Shown here: piece after piece, positions 28,710-38,126 of the stretch | Layout of the letters: every line of letters starts with the position of its first letter | How positions within the stretch are numbered: the first letter of the stretch is position 1 | Translations under genes and position numbers: made by a program | DNA from: Alcanivorax sp. | Lineage (GTDB): Bacteria > Pseudomonadota > Gammaproteobacteria > Pseudomonadales > Alcanivoracaceae | Length of the DNA: 64,000 nt | Direction: 5' to 3' | Assembly: GCF_002726155.1 (NCBI RefSeq) | Contig: NZ_PBSH01000047.1 | Location: 1-64,000, forward strand | The notes under the pieces: generated by a model | Database searches by the model: none | Told to the model about the DNA's origin: nothing | Seen by the model: only the letters and a program-made list of their open reading frames with translations

Positions 28710-29570
28710 CTACGGCTCTCTGGGCAGTTCCCGGTGACGAACCTGAAGGGCAATGCCTTTGGCGCGCAGATTCCATGCCAGCTGTTCGGTGATAAAGACT
28801 GAGCGATGGCGCCCGCCGGTACAGCCGATGGCGACGGTCACGTAGCTACGATCGCTATGGGCAAACGCCGGTAACCAGCGCGCCACGAAATCGCCGATGT
28901 CCTTGAGCATATCGTGACTGGCTTGATGCTGGCTGAGGAAATCGATGATGCAGTCATCCTTGCCGGTAAAGGGGCGCAGGTCTGCATGCCAGTGCGGGTT
29001 GGGCAATACCCGTACATCGAACACCAGGTCCGCGTCGGTGGGCAGGCCATTCTTGAAGCCGAAGGATTCCAGCTGTAGCGACAGGGCGGCTTCACGGCGG
29101 GCCACCCGCTCGCGCATCAGGTTGCGCAGGGTGTGAACGTCGTGGTTGCTACTGTCGATGACCAGGTCGGCGCGCTGGCGGATGTTGGCCAGCAGTTCCC
29201 GTTCATGGCCGATGGCATCGGCCAGTGAGCGCTCGCCGGTGCCCAGCGGGTGGCGGCGACGGGTGGCGCTGAAGCGGGTCTGCAGGGTGTGGTCATCTGC
29301 GTCCAGGTAGATGATTTCACTGCCCACCTGCTGTTCGTTCAAGGCTTCAAGGATGTTGTCGAAAGCCAGTAGCTGGGCGGGGAGGTTGCGGGCATCAATG
29401 CCCACAGCGACCCGCTCAATCGGCGGTTCGCCCTCGCTGAGCTGTTTCGCCAGTGTCGGCAGCATGCCGGCGGGCAGGTTGTCGACACAATAAAAACCCT
29501 GGTCCTCCAGCGCTTGCAGCGCGGTGGTTTTCCCGGACCCGGAGCGGCCACTGATAATGGTGAGTTTCAT
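28710..29570 (-). CDS. rapZ: RNase adapter / nucleotide-binding protein RapZ
   Basis: RapZ binds the small RNA GlmZ and presents it to RNase E in enterobacteria, tuning glucosamine-6-phosphate synthase; outside that group the role is less clear. The 286-residue protein has a Walker A loop GRSGSGKT at 8-15, and the C-terminal family segments VAIGCTGGRHRSVFITEQL and LRAKGIALQVRHRELP. The start chosen (MKLTIISG) aligns with the family; the in-frame ATG at 29609 lies in repeat DNA. Genes: ptsN upstream, HPr downstream. Confidence 0.95.
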   Translation of the reverse strand: MKLTIISGRSGSGKTTALQALEDQGFYCVDNLPAGMLPTLAKQLSEGEPPIERVAVGIDARNLPAQLLAFDNILEALNEQQVGSEIIYLDADDHTLQTRFSATRRRHPLGTGERSLADAIGHERELLANIRQRADLVIDSSNHDVHTLRNLMRERVARREAALSLQLESFGFKNGLPTDADLVFDVRVLPNPHWHADLRPFTGKDDCIIDFLSQHQASHDMLKDIGDFVARWLPAFAHSDRSYVTVAIGCTGGRHRSVFITEQLAWNLRAKGIALQVRHRELPREP

Positions 29571-29581
29571 GGTTTCACCGC

Positions 29582-29675
29582 TGGCACGCCACACGCAGCA
29601 CGCTGGCACGCAAAATCGATAGACAAGGGGGCGTTTAGGGCGTGTTGCATGATGCGTGAAAGCTTGTTGCGTTCC
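29582..29675. repeat. nnCACGC heptad arrays between ptsN and rapZ
   Basis: On the minus strand, directly behind the ptsN TGA (29677-29679), comes a run of 7-bp units, GGAACGC, AACAAGCT (8), TTCACGC, ATCATGC, AACACGC (29640-29675). A second stretch of CACGC-containing units lies at 29582-29614 on the opposite strand sense. The whole 106-base gap between ptsN and rapZ is repeat DNA plus the rapZ leader; no gene is present. Confidence 0.6.
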
Positions 29676-29676
29676 T

Positions 29677-30150
29677 TCATGATGCCAGTCGCAACTCCGC
29701 TTCGGACTCTACGGCTGTTTGATAGAGGTGTTGGTTATCTGTGCTGTGGCGCAGTTCCGCACGGTAGCTGTCGTCGTTGAACAGGGATGCCAGGTGGCTG
29801 AGTGTCTTGAGATGCTGTTCCGGGTTGTCCTGGGGGACCAGCAACACAAACACCAGGTCCACGGGGTGTCCGTCAACGGCGTCGAAATCGATGGGGTTTT
29901 CCAGTTTCAATAACAGGCCGACCGCTTGCTGGCAGTGTCCGAGCCGGCAGTGGGGAATGGCAATGCCTTCGCCAATGCCGGTGGAACCGAGTTTTTCCCG
30001 GGCCACCAGCGCATCGAAGACCTCCTGTTCATTGAGGCTGTCACAGCTGGCCGCGGCCAGCTGTGCAACCTGATCCAGCAGTTGTTTCTTGCTGCTGGCC
30101 TGCACGCCATGATGGGTGCGGGCCAGAGTCAGTAGTTCGCGAACTCGCAT
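29677..30150 (-). CDS. ptsN: Nitrogen-regulatory PTS enzyme IIA (EIIA-Ntr)
   Basis: PtsN receives phosphate from NPr and acts as a regulatory switch on potassium transport, sensor kinases and other targets. The 157-residue protein has the phosphorylated His67 in GEGIAIPHCRL and the downstream PIDFDAVDGHPVDLVFVLLVP motif of the EIIA fructose/Ntr fold. It begins 15 bases after hpf in the rpoN-hpf-ptsN-rapZ-HPr order conserved in gammaproteobacteria. Confidence 0.96.
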   Translation of the reverse strand: MRVRELLTLARTHHGVQASSKKQLLDQVAQLAAASCDSLNEQEVFDALVAREKLGSTGIGEGIAIPHCRLGHCQQAVGLLLKLENPIDFDAVDGHPVDLVFVLLVPQDNPEQHLKTLSHLASLFNDDSYRAELRHSTDNQHLYQTAVESEAELRLAS

Positions 30151-30165
30151 AATTGTCGCTTTGGG

Positions 30166-30465
30166 TTAGTGACCGTGCTTGTGGCTGACGGCCTTTTCCT
30201 TGTGTTTGAGAATCTGGCGGTCCAGCTTGTCCGTCAGCTTGTCGATCGCTGCATACATGTCTCCGGCCTCAGCGGTGGCGAAGACATCGGCTCCGGAAAT
30301 ATGAATCGTGGATTCGGCTTTATGGGTTTTCGGTTCCGGAGAGAGAATCACCTGGACGCTGGTGATTTGATCGAAATGGCGCTCCAGGCGGGAAAATTTG
30401 TCACCCACATAGGCACGCAAGGCATCGGTAATATCCAGGTGATGACCGCTGATATTAATTTGCAT
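30166..30465 (-). CDS. hpf: Ribosome hibernation-promoting factor, short form
   Basis: Hpf binds the 30S decoding region and, with RMF in this group, stores ribosomes as inactive 100S dimers. The 99-residue product starts MQINISGHHLDITDALRAYV and contains VEVILSPE-like strands (VQVILSPEPKTHKAES) and AAIDKLTDKLDRQILKHKEK, all typical of the short form. AAAGGAG precedes the ATG. It lies 39 bases after rpoN, as in most gammaproteobacteria. Confidence 0.95.
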   Translation of the reverse strand: MQINISGHHLDITDALRAYVGDKFSRLERHFDQITSVQVILSPEPKTHKAESTIHISGADVFATAEAGDMYAAIDKLTDKLDRQILKHKEKAVSHKHGH

Positions 30466-30504
30466 GGCTGGCTCCTTTACCTGTTTGGGATCCGTCCTGG
30501 CGCC

Positions 30505-31968
30505 CTACACCAAACGCTTGCGGGCGCTGGAAGACGGTATTCGCATCGCCTCTCTGTATTTGGCGACGGTCCGGCGCGCTACATTGATTCCCTGCTCATT
30601 CAGCAAGCTGGCCAGCTTGTTATCGCTGAGCGGCTTGCGGGGATTCTCGGCAGCGACCAGCTTCTTAATAATGGCACGAATAGCGGTGGAGGAACACTCA
30701 CCGCCGCCGTCGGTTCCCACGTGACTGGAAAAGAAATATTTCAGCTCAAAGACACCGCGGGGTGTCATCATGTATTTCTGGTTGGTGACCCGACTGATGG
30801 TCGATTCATGCATCTCAACGGCGTCGGCGATATCCGCCAGAACCAGGGGTTTCATGGCTTCATCGCCATAATCGAAGAACCCTTGTTGCACATCGACGAT
30901 GCGGGTGGCCACCTTGAGCAGGGTGTCATGGCGGCTCTGCAGGCTCTTGATGAACCATTTGGCTTCCTGAACACAATTGCGCAGATATTGCCCGTCTTCA
31001 CCGCTGGTGGTGCGGGCGATGTTGGCGTATTGCTGTTGCAGATTGACCCGGGGAAGGACGTCGTCGTTGAGGCTGACCTGCCAGCGGCCTTGATGCTGAC
31101 GCACGATCACGTCGGGAACCGCGTAGTCCACCTGGGGCTCGCCGATCTGCTCGCCGGGGGCCGGGTCCAGGGTGCGTAGCAGGGACAGGGCCTCCAGCAG
31201 GACGTCTTCGCTGGTCTGCAGGGTGCGACGCAGGGCGGCGTAGTCGTGTTTTTCCAGCAGGTCCAGGTGAGCCAGCAGGGCACAGGCTTCGTCGCGCAGG
31301 GCGGTATCGGCGGGCAATTGGCGTAGTTGCACGCCCAGGCAGTCCGCCAGATCGATGCTGGCGACGCCGACGGGGTCGAACTGTTGCAGACGGTGCTGCA
31401 CGGCAAGCACTTCGTCGCGCTCCAGTTCATCGCCTTCGGTGAGCAGCTCCGGCTGGGCGTTCACCATGTCGACGATGTCGTCCAGGGGCACGGTGATATA
31501 ACCGCGGTCGTCCAGGGATTCAATGATTGTCATGGCGATAATGCGGTCCACATCGCTCATGGGGGTCAAGTTCAGTTGCCAGAGCAGGTGGTCCTGAAGA
31601 TTGCCGGAGACCGCGTGGCGTTGCTGCCATTCGTCTGCATCGTCGGGGAGGGAGGCGGTGGCGCTGCTGGTCTGGCCGGAATAGACATCGTCCCACTCGG
31701 TTTCTGCGCCGGGTTCGTCCTGCACCAGCTCTTCCAGGGCGTCGTCACGCTCGGTGTCCAGCTCCTCGTCCTGACGTTCTTCGTCATGTTCGGGCAGGCT
31801 GTCGTCACCGAAATCGTCGGCCAGCTCCAGTAGGGGGTTGCTCTCCACGGCCTGCTGGATTTCCTGGCGCAGATCCAGCGTGGACAGTTGCAAGAGGCGG
31901 ATGGCCTGCTGCAGCTGCGGCGTCATGGTGAGCTGCTGGCCAATTTGTAGTTGTAGTGTGGGTTTCAT
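30505..31968 (-). CDS. rpoN: RNA polymerase sigma-54 factor
   Basis: RpoN directs polymerase to -24/-12 promoters that need enhancer-binding activators. The 487-residue product begins MKPTLQLQIGQQLTMTPQLQQAIRLLQ (Gln/Leu-rich region I). An acidic region II follows (about 50-110, rich in Asp and Glu), then the core-binding domain. The C-terminal RpoN box ARRTVAKYREAM recognises the -24 element. The in-frame start at 31995 lies in the leader and was rejected. It is the first gene of the nitrogen-PTS series. Confidence 0.97.
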   Translation of the reverse strand: MKPTLQLQIGQQLTMTPQLQQAIRLLQLSTLDLRQEIQQAVESNPLLELADDFGDDSLPEHDEERQDEELDTERDDALEELVQDEPGAETEWDDVYSGQTSSATASLPDDADEWQQRHAVSGNLQDHLLWQLNLTPMSDVDRIIAMTIIESLDDRGYITVPLDDIVDMVNAQPELLTEGDELERDEVLAVQHRLQQFDPVGVASIDLADCLGVQLRQLPADTALRDEACALLAHLDLLEKHDYAALRRTLQTSEDVLLEALSLLRTLDPAPGEQIGEPQVDYAVPDVIVRQHQGRWQVSLNDDVLPRVNLQQQYANIARTTSGEDGQYLRNCVQEAKWFIKSLQSRHDTLLKVATRIVDVQQGFFDYGDEAMKPLVLADIADAVEMHESTISRVTNQKYMMTPRGVFELKYFFSSHVGTDGGGECSSTAIRAIIKKLVAAENPRKPLSDNKLASLLNEQGINVARRTVAKYREAMRIPSSSARKRLV

Positions 31969-31975
31969 ACTGCTC

Positions 31976-32031
31976 GGTATTCTGCGGATCCCCAAAACAC
32001 GAGAATACCAAGCTAATCATGCAACTAGCAA
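31976..32031 (-). promoter_or_regulatory. Candidate rpoN promoter with overlapping inverted repeat
   Basis: On the minus strand, TTGCTA (plus coordinates 32026-32031) and TATTCT (32002-32007) are 18 bases apart and lie upstream of the rpoN ATG. The -10 is inside one arm of an 8-bp perfect inverted repeat, GGTATTCT (31976-31983) and AGAATACC (32002-32009), with an 18-base spacer. The repeat could be an operator or fold as a leader hairpin. Confidence 0.4.
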
Positions 32032-32135
32032 GAATTGTGCCATTGGCCTTTGTGTGCTAGGTGAATGGCGTTGGCAGGTGGTGGTGGGCCGTTGGTGGCG
32101 AGGCGAGCAGCAATGTGGGTTGTGGGTGTGCCAGC

Positions 32136-32170
32136 AAGCAGCCGCGTCCAGGCATTGGGCACGGCTGCTT
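32136..32170. terminator. Hairpin between rpoN and lptB
   Basis: AAGCAGCCG (32136-32144) pairs with CGGCTGCTT (32162-32170), 9 bp perfect, in the 248-base gap between lptB and rpoN. A T-rich stretch follows only on the plus strand and there is no U-tract on the minus strand where lptB ends, so terminator function is uncertain. The rest of the gap (31969-32216) holds the rpoN promoter candidate and G-rich, gene-free DNA. Confidence 0.35.
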
Positions 32171-32216
32171 TGCTTTCAGGCTGGTTCGTGCTTTCACTGC
32201 GTCGCTGGCAATCTGT

Positions 32217-32942
32217 TTAGAGCCTGAAATCGGCGCCCAGGTACACATCCCGCACCTGCTGGTTGGCGAGGATGATGTCCGCATCGCCGGAGGCAATAAT
32301 GTGGCCGGCGCTGACGATATAGGCGGTGTCGCAGATATCCAGCGTTTCACGCACATTGTGGTCAGTGATCAGGACGCCAATACCACGGTCTTTCAGGTGG
32401 CGAATGATGCCCTTGATGTCGTTGACCGAGATCGGATCCACCCCGGCAAAAGGTTCGTCCAGCAGGATAAAGTCCGGGTCAGTGGCCAGGCCGCGGGCAA
32501 TCTCCGCCCGGCGACGCTCGCCGCCGGACAGGCTCATCCCCAGCGAATCGCGAATGTGGCCGATGTGGAATTCCTTGAGCAGGCTCTCCATGCGCTCGTG
32601 GCGCTCTGCCTTGCTCAGCTCCTTGCGGGTTTCCAGAATCGCCATGATGTTTTCTTCCACCGTCAGGCGACGGAAGATGCTGGCCTCCTGGGGCAGGTAG
32701 CCGATCCCGCGCTGGGCGCGACCGTGCATGGGCAGGTGGGTGATGTCGCTGTCATTGATCTCAATGCGGCCGGCATCGGCTTCCACCAGCCCGACAATCA
32801 TGTAGAAGCAGGTGGTTTTGCCGGCGCCGTTGGGGCCCAGCAGCCCGACAATCTGGCCGGCTTCCACGTCCAGGGAGACATCCTCGATGACCCGGCGGCC
32901 CTTGTAGCTTTTTGCCAGGTGGTGGGCGCGTAAGTGGCTCAT
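32217..32942 (-). CDS. lptB: LPS export ABC transporter ATP-binding protein LptB
   Basis: LptB powers the LptBFGC complex that extracts lipopolysaccharide from the inner membrane. The 241-residue ATPase has Walker [12 protein letters not shown] (35-44), the signature [16 protein letters not shown] and Walker [14 protein letters not shown]. The family C-terminus [10 protein letters not shown] is intact. The start overlaps lptA by 4 bases, so kdsD-kdsC-lptC-lptA-lptB is one operon. Confidence 0.97.
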   Translation of the reverse strand: MSHLRAHHLAKSYKGRRVIEDVSLDVEAGQIVGLLGPNGAGKTTCFYMIVGLVEADAGRIEINDSDITHLPMHGRAQRGIGYLPQEASIFRRLTVEENIMAILETRKELSKAERHERMESLLKEFHIGHIRDSLGMSLSGGERRRAEIARGLATDPDFILLDEPFAGVDPISVNDIKGIIRHLKDRGIGVLITDHNVRETLDICDTAYIVSAGHIIASGDADIILANQQVRDVYLGADFRL

Positions 32943-33544
32943 GGTGTGCTGGGCTCCGCGTCGGGTGAGTCGGTGTCGTTGCCGTCACCGGGGGTGTCGT
33001 TTGAACTGCTGGTGTCTTCGTCACCGGCTGCATCGTCGTCGTTGCGGGTGGCGTTGGTCTGATTCTCGGCCGGGATCACCAGTCGAACACGTTGGTCACC
33101 TTCACTGCTGGCGTCCACGCGTTTGGAGTCCAGGCTGTATTCCACCTTGGCGCCTTCAAACGTATTGCCCTGATGCTCGATGTAAGCGTCGCCGGTGAGG
33201 ACCAGGGTGCGCGCGTTAATGTCGTATACCAGGTTTTCGGCGTGGGCATTCAGCCCCTCGCCTTCTTCCATGCGCACGGGGGAGCCGGTGGCTTCCACCC
33301 GGACCAGGTCGCCATTTCTGGTGAATAGGCGCATTTCGTCAGCAAACAGTTTGCGCTTGCCCTGAATCAGTTCCACGTTGCCTCGGTACAGGCCGCTGCC
33401 AGCGTCCTGTTCGAAGCGGCCACTGTCTGCCGTGACTTGGATGGGGCCGTCCATGGGGGCGGCCTGAACGCCCAGGGGCAATGTCGCCAGCAAGGCCAGT
33501 GCGGCGAGGCGGCGGGTGCTATGAAGCCGGTGCTTCAAACTCAC
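32939..33544 (-). CDS. lptA: LPS transport periplasmic protein LptA
   Basis: LptA builds the periplasmic bridge that carries LPS from LptC to LptD. The 201-residue precursor has a Sec signal (about 1-28, [16 protein letters not shown]) and an OstA-fold body ([20 protein letters not shown], then [19 protein letters not shown]). An unusually long Asp/Asn/Thr-rich acidic tail covers about the last 30 residues ([15 protein letters not shown] onward). Its start lies 26 bases inside lptC and its stop overlaps lptB by 4 bases. Confidence 0.95.
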   Translation of the reverse strand: MSLKHRLHSTRRLAALALLATLPLGVQAAPMDGPIQVTADSGRFEQDAGSGLYRGNVELIQGKRKLFADEMRLFTRNGDLVRVEATGSPVRMEEGEGLNAHAENLVYDINARTLVLTGDAYIEHQGNTFEGAKVEYSLDSKRVDASSEGDQRVRLVIPAENQTNATRNDDDAAGDEDTSSSNDTPGDGNDTDSPDAEPSTP

Positions 33545-34076
33545 TCTTTACTCCTTGTTTCAGGTTCAGAATGCCCTTGTCGAGATCGGCTTCCAGGGCG
33601 CCGGCACGAGTCTGGCCGGAGTCGAATGTCATTTCCACATCGCCTGGGGTGGTGGCAATGTTGGTTTCGCTATCGAAGCGCAATTCGTCGGTATCCAGGT
33701 TCACTTTCTGGGTGGGGTTGTCCACATTGACCTTGCCGAAAAAAGTAATCAGGTTGCCGTCGCCTTCCACGGTGCCTTGCTCGCTGGTGATGGTCCAGCT
33801 GCCCTTGTCGTTGGCCATGACCAGCACCGGCGCTTCCATTTCGGTAAGCGGGTTGTGATCAAACTGCACCAGGTTGTTGGCGGTCAGGTGGTATTGCAGG
33901 GTGCCGTCCTTTTCACTGAAAGCCCGGGCGGTCACGTCGTCGGCAATGATCGCCGGCGCCTGCATTACAGCGTTATCCTGACCGGGCAGGGTACTGTCCC
34001 ACTCGTGGAGCGTCATCAGCATGACCAGCCCCAGCAGCAAGATGCCGGTTGCGCTTAATAGTCCCTGACGTTTCAT
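33519..34076 (-). CDS. lptC: LPS export protein LptC
   Basis: LptC is the bitopic inner-membrane protein that passes LPS from LptBFG to LptA. The 185-residue product has one N-terminal span (LLSATGILLLGLVMLMTL) and a periplasmic OstA-like domain (QAPAIIADDVTARAFSEKDG, QYHLTANNLVQFDHNPLTEM). Its start overlaps kdsC by 4 bases and its end overlaps lptA by 26 bases. Confidence 0.93.
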   Translation of the reverse strand: MKRQGLLSATGILLLGLVMLMTLHEWDSTLPGQDNAVMQAPAIIADDVTARAFSEKDGTLQYHLTANNLVQFDHNPLTEMEAPVLVMANDKGSWTITSEQGTVEGDGNLITFFGKVNVDNPTQKVNLDTDELRFDSETNIATTPGDVEMTFDSGQTRAGALEADLDKGILNLKQGVKSEFEAPAS

Positions 34077-34576
34077 GCCTGGCTCCGCAGGGCGAGAATG
34101 GCGTCGCAGATTTCCCGGACGGCGCCTTCACCACCACGTCGTTCGGTAACGTGATCGGCGGCGGTTTTGGCGCAGTCGTGGGCATTGGCCGGGGCAAAGC
34201 TCAGGCGGGCCCAGAGCAGGGCGCTCACATCGGGTTCGTCGTCGCCGGCATAGCCGGTTTCGTGGGCTGCGATGCTCAGTGATTCAGCCAGCGCTTCCAG
34301 TGCCGCTCCTTTGTCTTCGCGACCCTGAATCACGTGTTCAATACCCAGATCTGCCGCGCGTTTGGCCACCATGGGGGAGTTGCGCCCGGTGATGATGGCC
34401 AGGGCCACGCCGCTGGCGGCCAGCTTTTTCAGGCCGTGGCCGTCCAGGGTGTTGAAGACTTTCAGTTCTTCGCCTTGGGGGCCGAACAGTAGGCGGCCGT
34501 CGGTCATTACGCCGTCCACGTCGAACGCCATCAGGCGCAGGTTCTGGGCATCAACGGAGGAAAATTGCATGGGCAT
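34073..34576 (-). CDS. kdsC: 3-deoxy-D-manno-octulosonate 8-phosphate phosphatase
   Basis: KdsC removes the phosphate from KDO-8-phosphate, giving KDO for the LPS inner core. The 167-residue HAD-type phosphatase has the nucleophile motif LMAFDVDGVMTDG (Asp19 nucleophile, Asp21 acid/base) and YAGDDEPD as the Mg2+-binding motif. The ATG directly follows the kdsD TAA with no spacer; a second Met at codon 3 is an alternative start. Confidence 0.95.
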   Translation of the reverse strand: MPMQFSSVDAQNLRLMAFDVDGVMTDGRLLFGPQGEELKVFNTLDGHGLKKLAASGVALAIITGRNSPMVAKRAADLGIEHVIQGREDKGAALEALAESLSIAAHETGYAGDDEPDVSALLWARLSFAPANAHDCAKTAADHVTERRGGEGAVREICDAILALRSQA

Positions 34577-35545
34577 TTATACCACCCCCGCGCGTAGCAG
34601 GTCCTGCATGTTGAAGGCGCCAAGGGGTCTGCCTGCATTATCGCAAACCATCAGGCCGTTGATTTTGCGGCTTTCCATGATTTGCAGCGCTTCTGCCGCC
34701 AGATGGCCCTGGGCGATGGTGATCGGGTCGGTGACCATGACCTCGGCAATGGTGGCTTTGCGAATATCAATGTCCCGGTCGAATATGCGGCGCAGATCCC
34801 CATCCGTAAAGATGCCCGCCAGGGTGCCGTCGTCCTGAGTGACGGCGGTCATGCCCAAGCCCTTATGGGTCATTTCCAGCAGGGCTTCGCTGAGCGACGT
34901 GTCTGCGCTGACCACGGGAAGCTGTTCGCCGGCATGCATGATGTCATCCACTTTCAGCAGCAGGCGCCGGCCCAGGCTGCCACCGGGGTGGCTGAGGGCG
35001 AAGTCTTCCGGGGTGAAGCCGCGGGCTTCCAGCAGGGCGATGGCCAGAGCGTCGCCCATGGCCAGAGCGGCCGTGGTGGAGGAGGTCGGCGCCAGGTTAT
35101 GGGGACAGGCCTCTTCTGCGACCGCGACGGTCAGGTGTACATCGGAAAGTTGTGCCAGCGCAGATTGTGGGCGGCCGGTCATCCCGACCAGGCCGGTGCC
35201 CTTGCGTTTGATTACCGGCAGAATGGCCAGCACTTCGGCGGTTTCGCCGGAATTGGAGAGCGCCAGTACCACGTCATCCGGAGTGATCATGCCCAGATCC
35301 CCGTGGGACGCTTCGCCGGGATGGACAAAGAAAGAGGGGGTGCCGGTGCTGGCCAGGGTCGCGGCCAGTTTGCTGCCCACATGACCGCTCTTGCCCATGC
35401 CGGTGACGATCACGCGGCCTTTGGCATTCAGCATCAGATCGCAGGCAGCAGAAAAGCTGGTGTCCAGGCTGTCTTTCAGGGCATCCACGGCCCGGGCTTC
35501 GATATCCAGCACCCGTTGACCGACGCTGATATGGTCGTGACTCAT
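34577..35545 (-). CDS. kdsD: Arabinose-5-phosphate isomerase KdsD
   Basis: KdsD interconverts ribulose-5-phosphate and arabinose-5-phosphate, the entry to KDO synthesis. The 322-residue product has a sugar-isomerase (SIS) domain (about 40-180; TGMGKSGHVGSKLAATLAST, HPGEASHGDLGM) and two C-terminal CBS domains (about 200-320; IFTDGDLRRIFD). AAGGAG precedes the ATG at 35545; the in-frame start at 35578 is upstream of that site and rejected. First gene of the kds-lpt operon. Confidence 0.96.
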   Translation of the reverse strand: MSHDHISVGQRVLDIEARAVDALKDSLDTSFSAACDLMLNAKGRVIVTGMGKSGHVGSKLAATLASTGTPSFFVHPGEASHGDLGMITPDDVVLALSNSGETAEVLAILPVIKRKGTGLVGMTGRPQSALAQLSDVHLTVAVAEEACPHNLAPTSSTTAALAMGDALAIALLEARGFTPEDFALSHPGGSLGRRLLLKVDDIMHAGEQLPVVSADTSLSEALLEMTHKGLGMTAVTQDDGTLAGIFTDGDLRRIFDRDIDIRKATIAEVMVTDPITIAQGHLAAEALQIMESRKINGLMVCDNAGRPLGAFNMQDLLRAGVV

Positions 35546-35752
35546 GCGTTCTCCTTGGCGTTGGCGGCGATTATACACCGGTTGCCCCCTTCACGTTGAC
35601 CCGTAATCGGTACCCTGGCCTTCTGCGCGGGAACCGTATCGAACTCTGTGACTCCAATAAAACAATCAAGGTTCACGATGTTGCCGCTGTTGATGACTGG
35701 ACAGGGGGTAAAGAACACCGTAAAACCGCCGGAGACTAACAGGGAGTAATCT

Positions 35753-36409
35753 ATGCATTTGCAACGGTATATTCGAACGTGGCTGCACGCCGGTCTGGTG
35801 GTTCTGCTGGCAGGCATGGCTACATTGGCTCATGCCGAGAGCGACCCGCGCCAAGTGGTGTCGGACGCCGTGGAACGCATGACATCCCGCATCGAGGCGG
35901 AGCGCGAGGCGCTCAAGGCGGATCCGGACAAAGCCAAGGCGCTGGTCCGTGAAGAGCTGGCTGACCTGGTGGATTTCAAGCGCATCACCCGCATGGTTAT
36001 GGGGGACTACTTTGGTCCGTCCAGCAAGGAGCAGAAATACCGTTTTCTGGATGTGTTCAAAAACAGCCTGATTAACACCTATGCATCCGGCATTACCCTG
36101 TATGACGGCCAGAAAATCGAAACTCTGCCCATGCAGGACGGTGATCGTAAAGGCGACTATGCACGGGTGCGCATGGAGGTGAAAACCAACTCCGGACAGG
36201 TGGTGCCGATCTACTACACCCTGTTCCTGCGTGATGATCAGTGGAAAGTGATCAACGTGTATGTGAATGGCCTGGATTTGCGCGATACCTTCAAGAGCCA
36301 GTTCGCCCAAGGCATGCAGCAGTACAACGATATCGACAAGGTGATCGATAACTGGTCTGCGGATGCCAAGATTGATGCCGGGATCGACGAGGCCAAACAG
36401 GGCGAGTGA
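35753..36409 (+). CDS. mlaC: Phospholipid-binding protein MlaC (Ttg2D-like)
   Basis: MlaC shuttles phospholipids through the periplasm between the outer-membrane MlaA complex and the MlaFEDB ABC system. The 218-residue product has a Sec signal (about 1-28, ending ATLAHAES), then the Ttg2 fold: DPRQVVSDAVERMTSRIEAE, LVDFKRITRMVMGDYF and WKVINVYVNGLDLRDTFKSQ. AGGGAG precedes the ATG. In pseudomonads mlaF, mlaE and mlaD lie between kdsD and mlaC and an mlaB gene follows; here none of them is present on either side. Confidence 0.92.
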   Translation: MHLQRYIRTWLHAGLVVLLAGMATLAHAESDPRQVVSDAVERMTSRIEAEREALKADPDKAKALVREELADLVDFKRITRMVMGDYFGPSSKEQKYRFLDVFKNSLINTYASGITLYDGQKIETLPMQDGDRKGDYARVRMEVKTNSGQVVPIYYTLFLRDDQWKVINVYVNGLDLRDTFKSQFAQGMQQYNDIDKVIDNWSADAKIDAGIDEAKQGE

Positions 36410-36473
36410 ACCCGCCTGCCGTGGTAAGGGGCAGCGTGCTCGCGTATTATTACGCCCTTGATGACGATTTGAT

Positions 36474-36494
36474 GGAGCGGCTGCAGGCCGCTCC
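36474..36494. terminator. Hairpin between mlaC and ibaG
   Basis: GGAGCGGC (36474-36481) and GCCGCTCC (36487-36494) form an 8-bp stem with a 5-base loop, 65 bases past the mlaC stop. There is no strong U-tract, so it may be a weak terminator or a leader structure for ibaG-murA. Confidence 0.4.
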
Positions 36495-36536
36495 AGTGCT
36501 GTTTGGGCCTGACCAAGGCCCTGATGAGGAGCAAAG

Positions 36537-36791
36537 ATGAATCCGGAAGAAGTTCAGGCATTGGTTGATGCCGGTTTTAACAATGCCGATGTGGCAGTGG
36601 AAGGCGGTGGTGACCGGTTCCAGATTCGTGTGGTGTCAGAGGCCTTTGCCGGCCTGATGCCGGTGAAACGCCAGCAGCTGGTATACGCCACCATCGACGA
36701 GCAGATCAAAAGTAACACCATCCATGCCGTGCAGATTATTGCCTTTACTCCGGCGGAGTGGGAAAAAGCCCAGAATCAGGGCCTGTCCTGA
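36537..36791 (+). CDS. ibaG: BolA-family iron-metabolism protein IbaG
   Basis: IbaG (YrbA) is a BolA-like protein that pairs with monothiol glutaredoxins on iron-sulfur clusters and is linked to envelope and acid stress. The 84-residue protein shows the BolA core VEGGGDRFQIRVVSEAFAGL, MPVKRQQLVYATIDEQIKS and HAVQIIAFTPAEW. GAGGAG precedes the ATG. It is 55 bases upstream of murA, the conserved arrangement. Confidence 0.95.
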   Translation: MNPEEVQALVDAGFNNADVAVEGGGDRFQIRVVSEAFAGLMPVKRQQLVYATIDEQIKSNTIHAVQIIAFTPAEWEKAQNQGLS

Positions 36792-36837
36792 CCCCGGCCC
36801 CAGGCCGAAAACGGGTTGGAAGAACGCAACCATCTAG

Positions 36838-38109
<1,272 letters not shown>

Positions 38110-38126
38110 TCGGATCGGGACCTGTG

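Noticed and set aside
32032..32216. Possible small RNA or gene in the G-rich part of the rpoN-lptB gap
   Set aside because: No promoter and terminator pair on the same strand frames a transcript, and no frame has a ribosome-binding site.
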